DNA from: IMCC45349 sp047219225
GTDB lineage: Bacteria > Bacteroidota > Bacteroidia > Flavobacteriales > Flavobacteriaceae
Direction of reading: 5' to 3'
NCBI RefSeq assembly: GCF_047219225.1
Contig: NZ_CP178208.1
Span: forward strand, 620,001 to 684,000
Length of the DNA stretch: 64,000 bases
In this document: positions 32,510-40,532 of the stretch, piece by piece
Layout of the letters: every line of letters begins with the position of its first letter
How positions within the stretch are numbered: the first letter of the stretch is position 1
The notes under the pieces: generated by a model
Told to the model about the DNA's origin: nothing
The model's input: only the letters and a program-made list of their open reading frames with translations
The model's database searches: none
Translations under genes and position numbers: made by a program

Positions 32510-32594
32510 AGCTTTTTTGAAACTTTTTTAAATTTATTTTAAAACAACTTTTTTAGAACTTTTCACTCAAAACGCATCCCGTTTTTTGCGGCTG

Positions 32595-32624
32595 CAAACA
32601 TACAACCTTTTTTATTTCTACAAA
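32595..32624 (-). promoter_or_regulatory. rRNA promoter-like unit P3
   Basis: Minus strand: TTTG, 18-nt spacer, TATGTTTG (-7 box at 32602-32595), followed by GCAGCCGC. It lies 114 nt upstream of P2. Confidence 0.7.
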
Positions 32625-32718
32625 GCCTTTTTAAAACTTTTTTTAATCTTTTTTCAAAACCCTTTTTAGAACGTGTACTTAGCTCCTTTTTACATCACCC
32701 TCTCTCGCTAAGCGGCTG

Positions 32719-32748
32719 CAAATATACACCTCATTTTATCCTTCGCAA
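32719..32748 (-). promoter_or_regulatory. rRNA promoter-like unit P4 (farthest upstream)
   Basis: Minus strand: CTTG, 19-nt spacer, TATATTTG (-7 box at 32726-32719), followed by GCAGCCGCTTAGC. It lies 124 nt upstream of P3. Confidence 0.65.
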
Positions 32749-32894
32749 GACTTTTTTTGACTTTTTTAAAAGTATTTTTCTTCTACCTGAATACAAGACA
32801 CTTACAACAATACTTTTTTCAATTCTTATATATCATATAATATTGACTATATATACTTATATAATATAAAGGCATAAACTAACACAATTAACAC

Positions 32895-34859
32895 CTACAA
32901 AAAGAAGTTCCAAACCAATCCAAAACGTATCGCAAAATCCCGATACGGAACATTTAATGTAGAATAATAATTGTAACCTGTAAATGACGAATTGAAGTGT
33001 TCTGCTTTTAAATAGATTCTTGTTTGACGAATTTTTGCATTCACAAAAAAGTCTAGTCTAGGGAAACCTCCAATCTTTTTATCGTTTTGAATGTAAAATT
33101 CTGCTAAAAGCGGATCGTAAGCATTCATGTTATATTCTGTAAAATAACTAAACGTTACTCCTGTTTGTAAAAAGAGTGCTTTTTTGAAAAAATGATTTGA
33201 ATAATATAATGTATTTCTAGTTACAATTTCTGGTACATTAATAACTCCTTCTCCATCTAATACACTTTGATACATTATAGTATTATTAAGTGCGAAGTTT
33301 CGATACTTAAATTCTTTCGATGCTTTTATCCTAAAATAATTTACAGTTTCATCGTATTGATATGGTTTTACAAATCCATCAGGAGCTTCTTTTTGAAAAT
33401 AAGTATAGTTATTTATGGTTGTATAATCTGCTTCAAGATTGACTATTTTATTTGACAAAAACTGAAATGCTAATTGTTTGGTTTGAATATTATCAAAATT
33501 ATTCTGCCAGTTATAATTTAAATAGTCGCTATGATATAATTGATAATTATAATTTGGTGCTTTTGAGTTGACATTGATACTTGCAGACAGTGATGTATCA
33601 TCGTTAATATTATAACCTGCTTTTCCATTAAAGAAATTACCATCCAAATCTCCAGAAACATTTAACCCAAAAGATCCATCTAATAAAAACTCACCTATCT
33701 TATTACTATATGCCCCTCCAATAGATATCACATCACCCTTTAAACGGTTTATAATTTGTTCGTCACCAAGAAACACTAATGAGTTATATCCATAATTGAA
33801 ATTATTATATCCAATATTAAATTTCAAACTCCCTAATGAGTTACTTACATATTTAGCATTTAATTCTGCATAAAAATCTTCCAGGGTGACTTTATCTTTT
33901 ATATTAGAGCTAACAAAAGCATTTCCAAAATACTCATCTCTTTCTGTGTTTTGCTTGTATTGATAGTATTTATCTTCAAACGAAATAATATTACCTACAC
34001 TAAAAGTATTATTACTAATCGAATCTTTTTTCTGAACAACATTATAAAAGTGTTCTAAATGAAATCTTTTACCTTCTAATATATTTTCAGCATCTTCAAA
34101 TTCAGGGTCAAAAACTGATCTGTCTATGTACTCTGCATTTCCAGATTCAAAATTTTCTAAATCTCCCTCTTTTAAACCTCCGTTTTCCTCATTAAATAAG
34201 TCTTGCATTACTATATGACCTCTAAAATGATACCTGTCATTTTTTGTCTTATAGTTTGTAGTAAACCTAAAGTTTCCTGTACTTGTTAAAATGTGTTGAT
34301 ACTTACCTAAAGATCTTAACCCTTTATATGCTATCGAGAAATTAAATTGCTTAGAGGTGTTTGTTGTAAAAAAAGCATCTAATAACTGTCCTTGTTCAAA
34401 TGCAGACTTATACATTAGCTCTGTTAACGGTGTAGGTACATGATAATAATTAATATCGTCAATCTCCATATAGTTAAAATGTCTTGCACGTGCTCCAAAA
34501 CTTGGCATCAAATTATTACCGCTGTAATTGTAGCTTAAAGAATTATATGTTTGCCCAATATTTGAAAATGGTAATAATTCGAAATTATCTTTCCTAAGAT
34601 AATTAAACTTATACTCCTTATATATAGACAATGTTGTATCAACATAAGTTGTATCATTCTCTCTAGAAATAATTTTATAATCTTGAATTTTGGCTTCTTG
34701 ATTTTTTATTACTCTTCTTGATTTTCTTTCACCTAAACTATCATTTACAGCATTACCGAAAGGGTTTCCTTGAACTGGACGTTTTACATCAAATCTTTCT
34801 TGAGCATTAACTCCTAAAAAAGAGATTGAAAAAAGAAATACTAAAACTATTCTATACAT
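32895..34859 (-). CDS. Putative outer-membrane porin (Porin_10-like)
   Basis: A 654-residue outer-membrane barrel protein. The signal peptide ends near GVNAQ, followed by a polar N-terminal segment and then long runs of amphipathic beta-strands, ending in an aromatic final strand (FGLVWNFFL). Layout and sequence (for example LLPFSNIGQTYNSLSYNY, FGARARHFNYM) match the 'putative porin' family common in flavobacteria. The substrate is unknown. It is transcribed from a clear promoter at 34890-34919 and lies upstream of the rRNA promoters in the same direction. Confidence 0.8.
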   Translation of the reverse strand: MYRIVLVFLFSISFLGVNAQERFDVKRPVQGNPFGNAVNDSLGERKSRRVIKNQEAKIQDYKIISRENDTTYVDTTLSIYKEYKFNYLRKDNFELLPFSNIGQTYNSLSYNYSGNNLMPSFGARARHFNYMEIDDINYYHVPTPLTELMYKSAFEQGQLLDAFFTTNTSKQFNFSIAYKGLRSLGKYQHILTSTGNFRFTTNYKTKNDRYHFRGHIVMQDLFNEENGGLKEGDLENFESGNAEYIDRSVFDPEFEDAENILEGKRFHLEHFYNVVQKKDSISNNTFSVGNIISFEDKYYQYKQNTERDEYFGNAFVSSNIKDKVTLEDFYAELNAKYVSNSLGSLKFNIGYNNFNYGYNSLVFLGDEQIINRLKGDVISIGGAYSNKIGEFLLDGSFGLNVSGDLDGNFFNGKAGYNINDDTSLSASINVNSKAPNYNYQLYHSDYLNYNWQNNFDNIQTKQLAFQFLSNKIVNLEADYTTINNYTYFQKEAPDGFVKPYQYDETVNYFRIKASKEFKYRNFALNNTIMYQSVLDGEGVINVPEIVTRNTLYYSNHFFKKALFLQTGVTFSYFTEYNMNAYDPLLAEFYIQNDKKIGGFPRLDFFVNAKIRQTRIYLKAEHFNSSFTGYNYYSTLNVPYRDFAIRFGLVWNFFL

Positions 34860-34889
34860 ATATATTTTTTAACCTTACAAAGCTTTAAA

Positions 34890-34919
34890 CAAAAATAAGC
34901 TCGCTAAACTTCGAGCAAA
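34890..34919 (-). promoter_or_regulatory. Porin gene promoter with an inverted repeat in the spacer
   Basis: Minus strand: TATTTTTG (containing the -33 TTTG) ending at 34916, an 18-nt spacer, then TATTTTTG at 34897-34890. The spacer is an imperfect palindrome, GCTCG...CGAGC (about 34899-34916), placed where an operator could act. Confidence 0.6.
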
Positions 34920-35007
34920 AATAGTAAATATCTAATCTATTTTGTTTTTTTACACTATAAAGGTGAACACAATTAACATTAACGCCTTTTTATAATTAAA
35001 TATTTAA

Positions 35008-35604
35008 ATGCTTAAGTTAAAATATTCTAAATCTAGTTTTGAATGTGGCACTGATGAAGCTGGTCGTGGTTGTCTTGCTGGACCTGTAACTGCAGCTGCT
35101 GTAATACTGCCAAATAACTTCAAAAACAAAGTGCTAAACGATTCTAAACAACTTTCACATAAAAAGAGAGAACTGTTGAGGCCTATTATTGAACAAGAAG
35201 CGATTTCGTATGGCTTTGCACATATTTTCCCTGAAGAAATAGACAAAATAAATATTCTTAACGCTTCAATTTTGGCTATGCATAAATCTATTGAGCAATT
35301 ATCTGACGTAGAATTTATTGTTGTAGATGGCAATAAGTTTAAACCTTTAAATAATATTCCATTTGAAACTATTATAAAAGGAGATGGGAAATTCATGAAT
35401 ATTGCTGCTGCATCTGTACTTGCAAAAACTTATAGAGATGAATATATGAACAAAATACATGAAGAATACCCAATGTATAACTGGAAAAAAAACAAAGGTT
35501 ATCCTACTGTAGAACATCGTGAAGCCATAAAAAAGTATGGTATTACTAAATACCATCGAAAGTCTTTTAGACTACTTCCCGAACAATTAAGTTTTGAATT
35601 TTAA
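35008..35604 (+). CDS. rnhB: Ribonuclease HII
   Basis: A 198-residue endonuclease that cuts the RNA strand of RNA-DNA hybrids and removes misincorporated ribonucleotides. The N-terminal GTDEAGRGCLAGPV carries the catalytic Asp-Glu pair. The third acidic residue is in the VVDGNKF segment, and further acidic residues lie around the AAASVLAKTYRDEYM helix. The length is normal. It is divergent from the porin gene. Confidence 0.95.
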   Translation: MLKLKYSKSSFECGTDEAGRGCLAGPVTAAAVILPNNFKNKVLNDSKQLSHKKRELLRPIIEQEAISYGFAHIFPEEIDKINILNASILAMHKSIEQLSDVEFIVVDGNKFKPLNNIPFETIIKGDGKFMNIAAASVLAKTYRDEYMNKIHEEYPMYNWKKNKGYPTVEHREAIKKYGITKYHRKSFRLLPEQLSFEF

Positions 35605-35646
35605 GTTATACCTTTGCAAAGGTTGTTTTATTAATTAATTCCTTCA

Positions 35647-37998
35647 ATGAAAAAAATACTTTTAGCGCTTCTTATATTAATTGTACTTATTAGTTGCAAT
35701 AATTCAAAATCTAAAACAACTCAATTACACCAATTAATTCCAGAAAATACATCTGTAGTATTAAAAATTAATGACCTCGAAGCTTTTAAAAGTGATATAA
35801 AAAACAATGCATTAATCTCAGAATTTGCTTTTTCAAAAACATATAAAGATTTAGCGTCTCAACTAACTATTTTAGAAGATTTAAGTACTATTAACCAAAC
35901 TTATGTTTGCTTAAATACTTCGGACAACTCAAGTTTTACCTTAATAACAAAATATAACGATAGTTTATTTACAAAAGACTCCTTAAACATTTACAGTAAA
36001 ATTATAGACAGTATATATGTTGGTTCCTCTTCAAAGAGCACTTTAGATAAATTACAACCTAATACGGCAAACACTTTTAATACACTTAAACAAGTAACCA
36101 ATAACAATGCCTCGTTTTCGGTGTTTTTCAACACTAAATCTGCTAATGCTTTAGGACAATCTATTGTAGAAACAAACTCTAATTTAACCAAAACACTTGC
36201 TTTAGATACTCAAATTACACCAGAACAAATAATGTTAAATGGTATTGGTTTATCTAATGATAGTATTCCTCAATTACTAAATGTGTTTAAGCAAACGATT
36301 CCTCAAGAAAATACTATTCAAAACATAGCACCTTCTAATTCTAGTAGTTTATTAAGTTTCACTTATAATGACTTTGATATTTTAAAAGAAAACTTACTTA
36401 AGTTTAACAATACAACATCTGATTCGTTAACTAATGACGAACTTTTTCAAACTATTAATGAAGTTGCTACATTAACCTTAAATAATGATTCGGCTATTAT
36501 TTTAAAATCAATTGATGCTAGTGCGACCAAGGAAGCTCTTAGAGAGCATCAAAATATAGTATCAACTTTTAGAACTAACGATATTTTTGAGTTTAACAAC
36601 TCAACATTATTTGAAGATACATTTACACCATTAGTAGCTATTGATAATGTAACACAATACATTATTATTGATGATTATTTTGTGTTTTCGGCTTCCGAAA
36701 CTTTATTACAAGAAGTTATTGCCAACTATCAAAATGCAACAACTTTAAAAAACAATGCTGCTTATAAAGACTGTACTTTATCATTAAGTGATGAGTCGTC
36801 CTTACAAGTTATTGCAAATCCATCAGAATTAAAACGCATTTTAAGCAGTACGTTTAATGAAGATTTATCTAACCTTAAATTAAATAACTATAAAATATCT
36901 GCTATACAGTTTATTCAAGATGATAATTTCACACATGTAAATGGTATTATTAAAAAGAATAAAACCAAAGCCATTCAAAATTCGGTTTCCGAAGAATTTA
37001 ACGTTACACTAGATGCAGATTTACTAACGCAACCACAATTTGTAATTAACCATAGAAACAAACAAAAGGAAATTGTTGTACAAGACGTTAATAATAAACT
37101 ATACTTAATTTCTAATAGCGGAAAAATTCTATGGAAAAAACAACTTAATGGAAACATTTTAGGAACTATTGAACAAGTTGATTTATACAAAAACGGAAGA
37201 CTTCAACTCGCCTTTGCTACTCCAAAACGTGTTTATATTTTAGATAGAAACGGAAAAGATGTTGCTCCTTTCCCTTTAAAGTTTAATGATGAAATCACAC
37301 AACCGCTTTCTGTTTTTGATTACGACAACCGAAGAGACTATCGCTTTTTAGTTACCCAAAAAAGTTCTTTACTTATGTACAATGGTAAAGGAAAATCGGT
37401 TAATGGTTTTAAATATGTTAAAAGTAAAACCATAACTACACAACCAAAACATTTTAGAATAAATAATAAGGACTACATTGTATTTGCTGCTGGCGATAAA
37501 ATGCAAATATTAAATCGCCAAGGAAAAACAAGAGTAGCCGTAAATGAAACTATAAACTTTTCAGGAAATCCTATTTATAGATATAAAAACCAATTTACAA
37601 CTACTACATCCAATGGTGAATTAGCACAAGTAAATCAAAAAGGAAATGTTAGTAAACAAGGCTTAGGCTTAGTAAACAACCACAAGCTTACAACTACTAA
37701 TAAAACTCTGGTAACCTTATCAGAAAACAAACTAGGTATTAAACTAAAATCTCTTGAATTAGATTTTGGTAATTACACAGCACCAAAAATCTTTTATATA
37801 AACGATAAGATTTACATCACTGTTACCGATTTACAAACTCAAAAAGTACACTTGTTCGACAGTCAAGCAAAGTCAATAAAAAACTTTCCTGTATATGGTA
37901 ACTCTACTATAGATTTAAATAATATAGATAAGGATCGTAATCTAGAGTTTGTGGTTCAAGGTGAAAGCAACTCTATAGTGTTATACCAAATAAATTAA
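35647..37998 (+). CDS. Large lipoprotein, DUF3352-like N-terminus with C-terminal propeller-like part
   Basis: A 783-residue envelope protein. The lipobox is VLISC (Cys17). The N-terminal half (about 30-430), beginning LIPENTSVVLKINDLEAF, has the look of DUF3352 proteins. The C-terminal part (about 450-783) contains repeats with 'NGRLQLAFATPKRVYILDR' and similar strand pairs suggestive of a beta-propeller. The function is unknown. A TACCTTTG box (35609-35616) precedes it. Confidence 0.65.
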   Translation: MKKILLALLILIVLISCNNSKSKTTQLHQLIPENTSVVLKINDLEAFKSDIKNNALISEFAFSKTYKDLASQLTILEDLSTINQTYVCLNTSDNSSFTLITKYNDSLFTKDSLNIYSKIIDSIYVGSSSKSTLDKLQPNTANTFNTLKQVTNNNASFSVFFNTKSANALGQSIVETNSNLTKTLALDTQITPEQIMLNGIGLSNDSIPQLLNVFKQTIPQENTIQNIAPSNSSSLLSFTYNDFDILKENLLKFNNTTSDSLTNDELFQTINEVATLTLNNDSAIILKSIDASATKEALREHQNIVSTFRTNDIFEFNNSTLFEDTFTPLVAIDNVTQYIIIDDYFVFSASETLLQEVIANYQNATTLKNNAAYKDCTLSLSDESSLQVIANPSELKRILSSTFNEDLSNLKLNNYKISAIQFIQDDNFTHVNGIIKKNKTKAIQNSVSEEFNVTLDADLLTQPQFVINHRNKQKEIVVQDVNNKLYLISNSGKILWKKQLNGNILGTIEQVDLYKNGRLQLAFATPKRVYILDRNGKDVAPFPLKFNDEITQPLSVFDYDNRRDYRFLVTQKSSLLMYNGKGKSVNGFKYVKSKTITTQPKHFRINNKDYIVFAAGDKMQILNRQGKTRVAVNETINFSGNPIYRYKNQFTTTTSNGELAQVNQKGNVSKQGLGLVNNHKLTTTNKTLVTLSENKLGIKLKSLELDFGNYTAPKIFYINDKIYITVTDLQTQKVHLFDSQAKSIKNFPVYGNSTIDLNNIDKDRNLEFVVQGESNSIVLYQIN

Positions 37999-38322
37999 CC
38001 TATTTAGCTATACTTATTATTGTTTTACATTATTACCAATTACACAAAATTGAAAACATTTTACACAATAATCTTTTATATTTAGAATTAAGTTTTTTAT
38101 TTTTAAAACCTTATTAATCAAGCAAATACATTAACCTAATTTTATTACAGCTGTTGTAACCTCATAACACGACCATACTTTATAAATCCGTAAACATATA
38201 ACGATAACCAAATCGACAAAGTCCCTTTATCTCAGGCGCCAAAGCATTTTTGTTTTGGCGCCACTTTTTTGCTTAAAAATTGAAGCATATTTATTAGTAT
38301 TGCATTCACAAAAAAAGGTATC
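37999..38322. other. Intergenic region with a strong GC-rich hairpin
   Basis: No gene is seen in this 324-nt gap. Its only conspicuous structure is the hairpin at 38235-38262. The remainder is AT-rich with no convincing promoter match. Confidence 0.5.
38235..38270 (+). terminator. Hairpin followed by T run
   Basis: Perfect GGCGCCAAA / TTTGGCGCC stem with a 10-nt T-rich loop, followed by ACTTTTTT. It looks like a rho-independent terminator, although it is about 235 nt after the nearest upstream gene and only about 55 nt before the next start. Confidence 0.6.
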
Positions 38323-39372
38323 ATGATTAAACGTACAAAAGCATCTATTTCTAAATTTATTATCCATAAAGTAGGAAACAAATTCAACAGCACTAAAAAT
38401 GCATTTTCTGAACAGGAAATTACATTTGACCAAGCTAGTTACGAGCTTATGTTACCTTATTTATTACGCCCTTTTGGTTCGGTTGCCGAAACTTACAGGT
38501 TTAACCACCATAGTGATGTTAACCTTAACGAAATTAATACTTACGCATCGCAATTATTAAGTGACGACAGCGAGTTTTTGGACATCTCAAAACATATTGT
38601 TACACATTTATTTGAGCAGTCAAACTCTGCACAAATAAAAACTGGCGATGTTATCATTGCTATTTTTGAAGACATACAATACCAAGATATTATCACTAAT
38701 GCTGTAGGTATTTTTAAAATTGAAAGTAAAATAGATTTCTTTCAAACGTATTTAGAAAATAATAGCTACGATGTTTTTGTGCAAAAAGGAATTAGTACTA
38801 AAAAAGTAGACAAAGGCTGTTTAATAATTAATACTGCTGATGCCGAAGGTAAAATTATATTAAGTGTAGACAATAATAACTACGATGCTCAATACTGGAT
38901 TAATAGTTTTTTAAATATTAAATATCCTGACGACAGCAACCAACACACCAAAAATTATCTGGAAATGTGTCGTGAGTTTTCTAAAGATGTATTAAAACCA
39001 AATTATGGCGGACAAGAACAAAGTACTTTTTTAGCAAATACAGTTGACCATTTTAAAGAAAATGAAATTGTAAATGTAGAACGTTTTAAAGAAGAAGTTT
39101 TTGAAGACGATAAACTAATTGATCTTTTTGAAGATTATAAAAAGGATTTTGAAAGTGAGCAAAACGTGGTGTTACGTAACCAGTTTGATGTATCGGAAGT
39201 TGTTTTAAAAAAGCAAAAGCAAAAAATTAAAACCGAAATTAAGCTAGACACACATATTCAAATAAAACTAGATATTGATGCTCCAGATGCTGCTAACGAA
39301 TATCTAGAACGTGGTTACGACGAAACCAAGAAAATGCATTATTACAAAGTGTTTTTTAATGCCGAAGATTAA
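38323..39372 (+). CDS. Nucleoid-associated protein, YejK/NdpA family
   Basis: A 349-residue protein of the 37-kDa nucleoid-associated family. The N-terminal part (SKFIIHKVGNKFNSTKNAF) and the central VDKGCLIINT and AQYWINSFLNIKYPDDSN segments are the family landmarks. Members bind the nucleoid; the exact role is unclear. There is no signal peptide. It appears to be monocistronic. Confidence 0.85.
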   Translation: MIKRTKASISKFIIHKVGNKFNSTKNAFSEQEITFDQASYELMLPYLLRPFGSVAETYRFNHHSDVNLNEINTYASQLLSDDSEFLDISKHIVTHLFEQSNSAQIKTGDVIIAIFEDIQYQDIITNAVGIFKIESKIDFFQTYLENNSYDVFVQKGISTKKVDKGCLIINTADAEGKIILSVDNNNYDAQYWINSFLNIKYPDDSNQHTKNYLEMCREFSKDVLKPNYGGQEQSTFLANTVDHFKENEIVNVERFKEEVFEDDKLIDLFEDYKKDFESEQNVVLRNQFDVSEVVLKKQKQKIKTEIKLDTHIQIKLDIDAPDAANEYLERGYDETKKMHYYKVFFNAED

Positions 39373-39487
39373 CCATAATCTTTAACTACAACATCTACTT
39401 CACACTATAAAATGTTAAAAAACACATTATAGTGTAACATAAGTATTGTTTTAAATCTCCTTAGTAGAAACATTTAAAACAATATTT

Positions 39488-40267
39488 ATGAAAAAAATCT
39501 TGAACTTAATCAAATGCCTATCTCTTTTCCTTGTACTAATATCTTTTAAAAATGGTATTGCACAAAACACTGTTACTTTATATGGAAAAGTAACCGACTT
39601 TAATAATCAACCAGTAGATAGTGCTTCGGTTTGGTTAAAGCATAGGTCTGATAACATTAATAAAAACAACAAGAAAAAATTATTTGATAATGCCTACGAA
39701 ACATTAACCGACGCTAATGGTAATTTTTCTATTGAGGTAGAAAAAGGTACTTATTATTGTTTATACGCTATCAAAGAATCTGACTACGGAAAAACTAAAT
39801 TAGAATATTGGGCTTGGAACTTACCTATATATAACGACCTTGAAATAAACCCTAAATACGATCGAATGGAAATATATGGCATTAATGCTTCAGAGCCACA
39901 AACAGGCCCATTTGAAACCTACCAAATTTATTTTCGCCCAATGAGTTTAACAAAAGCCCTAAAACTTCCAAAAACAAAATTAGAAATTATAGACATTGCA
40001 CCTAAAACCATTACCAAAAAAGAATTACAAGTACAAGTAAACGATATTGATGCAGAAGTTGTATCTATTAATAAAGTTGATGAATATGCTAGAGGCACCA
40101 CTATGTATGGTTACCTTATTCAAATATTAAAACCAACGCAACAAGTATCCAGAATAAACAATCCAAAAACAGCAAAAGGCTACGACAAAATAAGCATTAC
40201 TCTACACTCCAATGAAACTAACGAAAAAGGCAAAGGCGAATACTTTATAAAACGCATAGGTAACTAA
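39488..40267 (+). CDS. Secreted protein with carboxypeptidase-regulatory-like domain
   Basis: A 259-residue protein with a signal peptide ending near KNGIAQN. It is followed by an Ig-like beta-sandwich beginning TVTLYGKVTDFNNQPVDSAS and containing TLTDANGNFSIEVEKGTYY, the signature of carboxypeptidase D regulatory-like domains. The C-terminal half shows no motif I recognise. It probably acts in the periplasm or at the cell surface. The cassette-end element at 40331 begins about 60 nt downstream. Confidence 0.7.
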   Translation: MKKILNLIKCLSLFLVLISFKNGIAQNTVTLYGKVTDFNNQPVDSASVWLKHRSDNINKNNKKKLFDNAYETLTDANGNFSIEVEKGTYYCLYAIKESDYGKTKLEYWAWNLPIYNDLEINPKYDRMEIYGINASEPQTGPFETYQIYFRPMSLTKALKLPKTKLEIIDIAPKTITKKELQVQVNDIDAEVVSINKVDEYARGTTMYGYLIQILKPTQQVSRINNPKTAKGYDKISITLHSNETNEKGKGEYFIKRIGN

Positions 40268-40330
40268 ACATCTGTAGTAAATACAACCATAACTTCTAAA
40301 TCATGGTTGTATTTACTATATAATTTACGT

Positions 40331-40453
40331 ATTTCTACGTATTGATTTTCTTACTTAAAAATACTAACTTCGTTTAACACTTTTATATAAATAACCTGTA
40401 TTGAGCGTAGACGAAGTATTAAAACGTGTTTATATAAATACGTTGGCAACAAT
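40331..40453 (-). repeat. Inverted cassette-end element, left copy 2
   Basis: Upstream of the nuclease-STAND gene. Outer block 40331-40349 and CTAACTTCGTTTAACAC at 40364-40380 are identical to copy 1 at 3733. The internal 11-mer TTTATATAAAT occurs twice (40382-40392 and 40429-40439) and is nearly self-complementary. The inner end is GTTGGCAACAAT (40442-40453). Read on the minus strand: GTTGCCAAC, arm, loop, arm, GTTAAACGAAG. Confidence 0.65.
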
Positions 40454-40532
40454 TTAAACCTGAACCGAGAATTAAAATGAAAAGAACTAGAAAAATTATT
40501 GTTCGATAATCTGAACAAAAAATTAAAAAAAT

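Larger units (their letters stand above)
32168..32894 (-). repeat. rRNA upstream region with four tandem promoter repeats
   Basis: This 727-nt gap holds no gene. It contains four direct copies of a unit whose core, on the minus strand, is a T-rich -33 region, an A-rich spacer, TAnnTTTG and GCAGCCGC (GCACCCGC in P1). The -7 boxes begin at 32340, 32481, 32595 and 32719, so the spacing is about 114-141 nt. Between the cores the sequence is rich in A and T runs. Confidence 0.65.
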
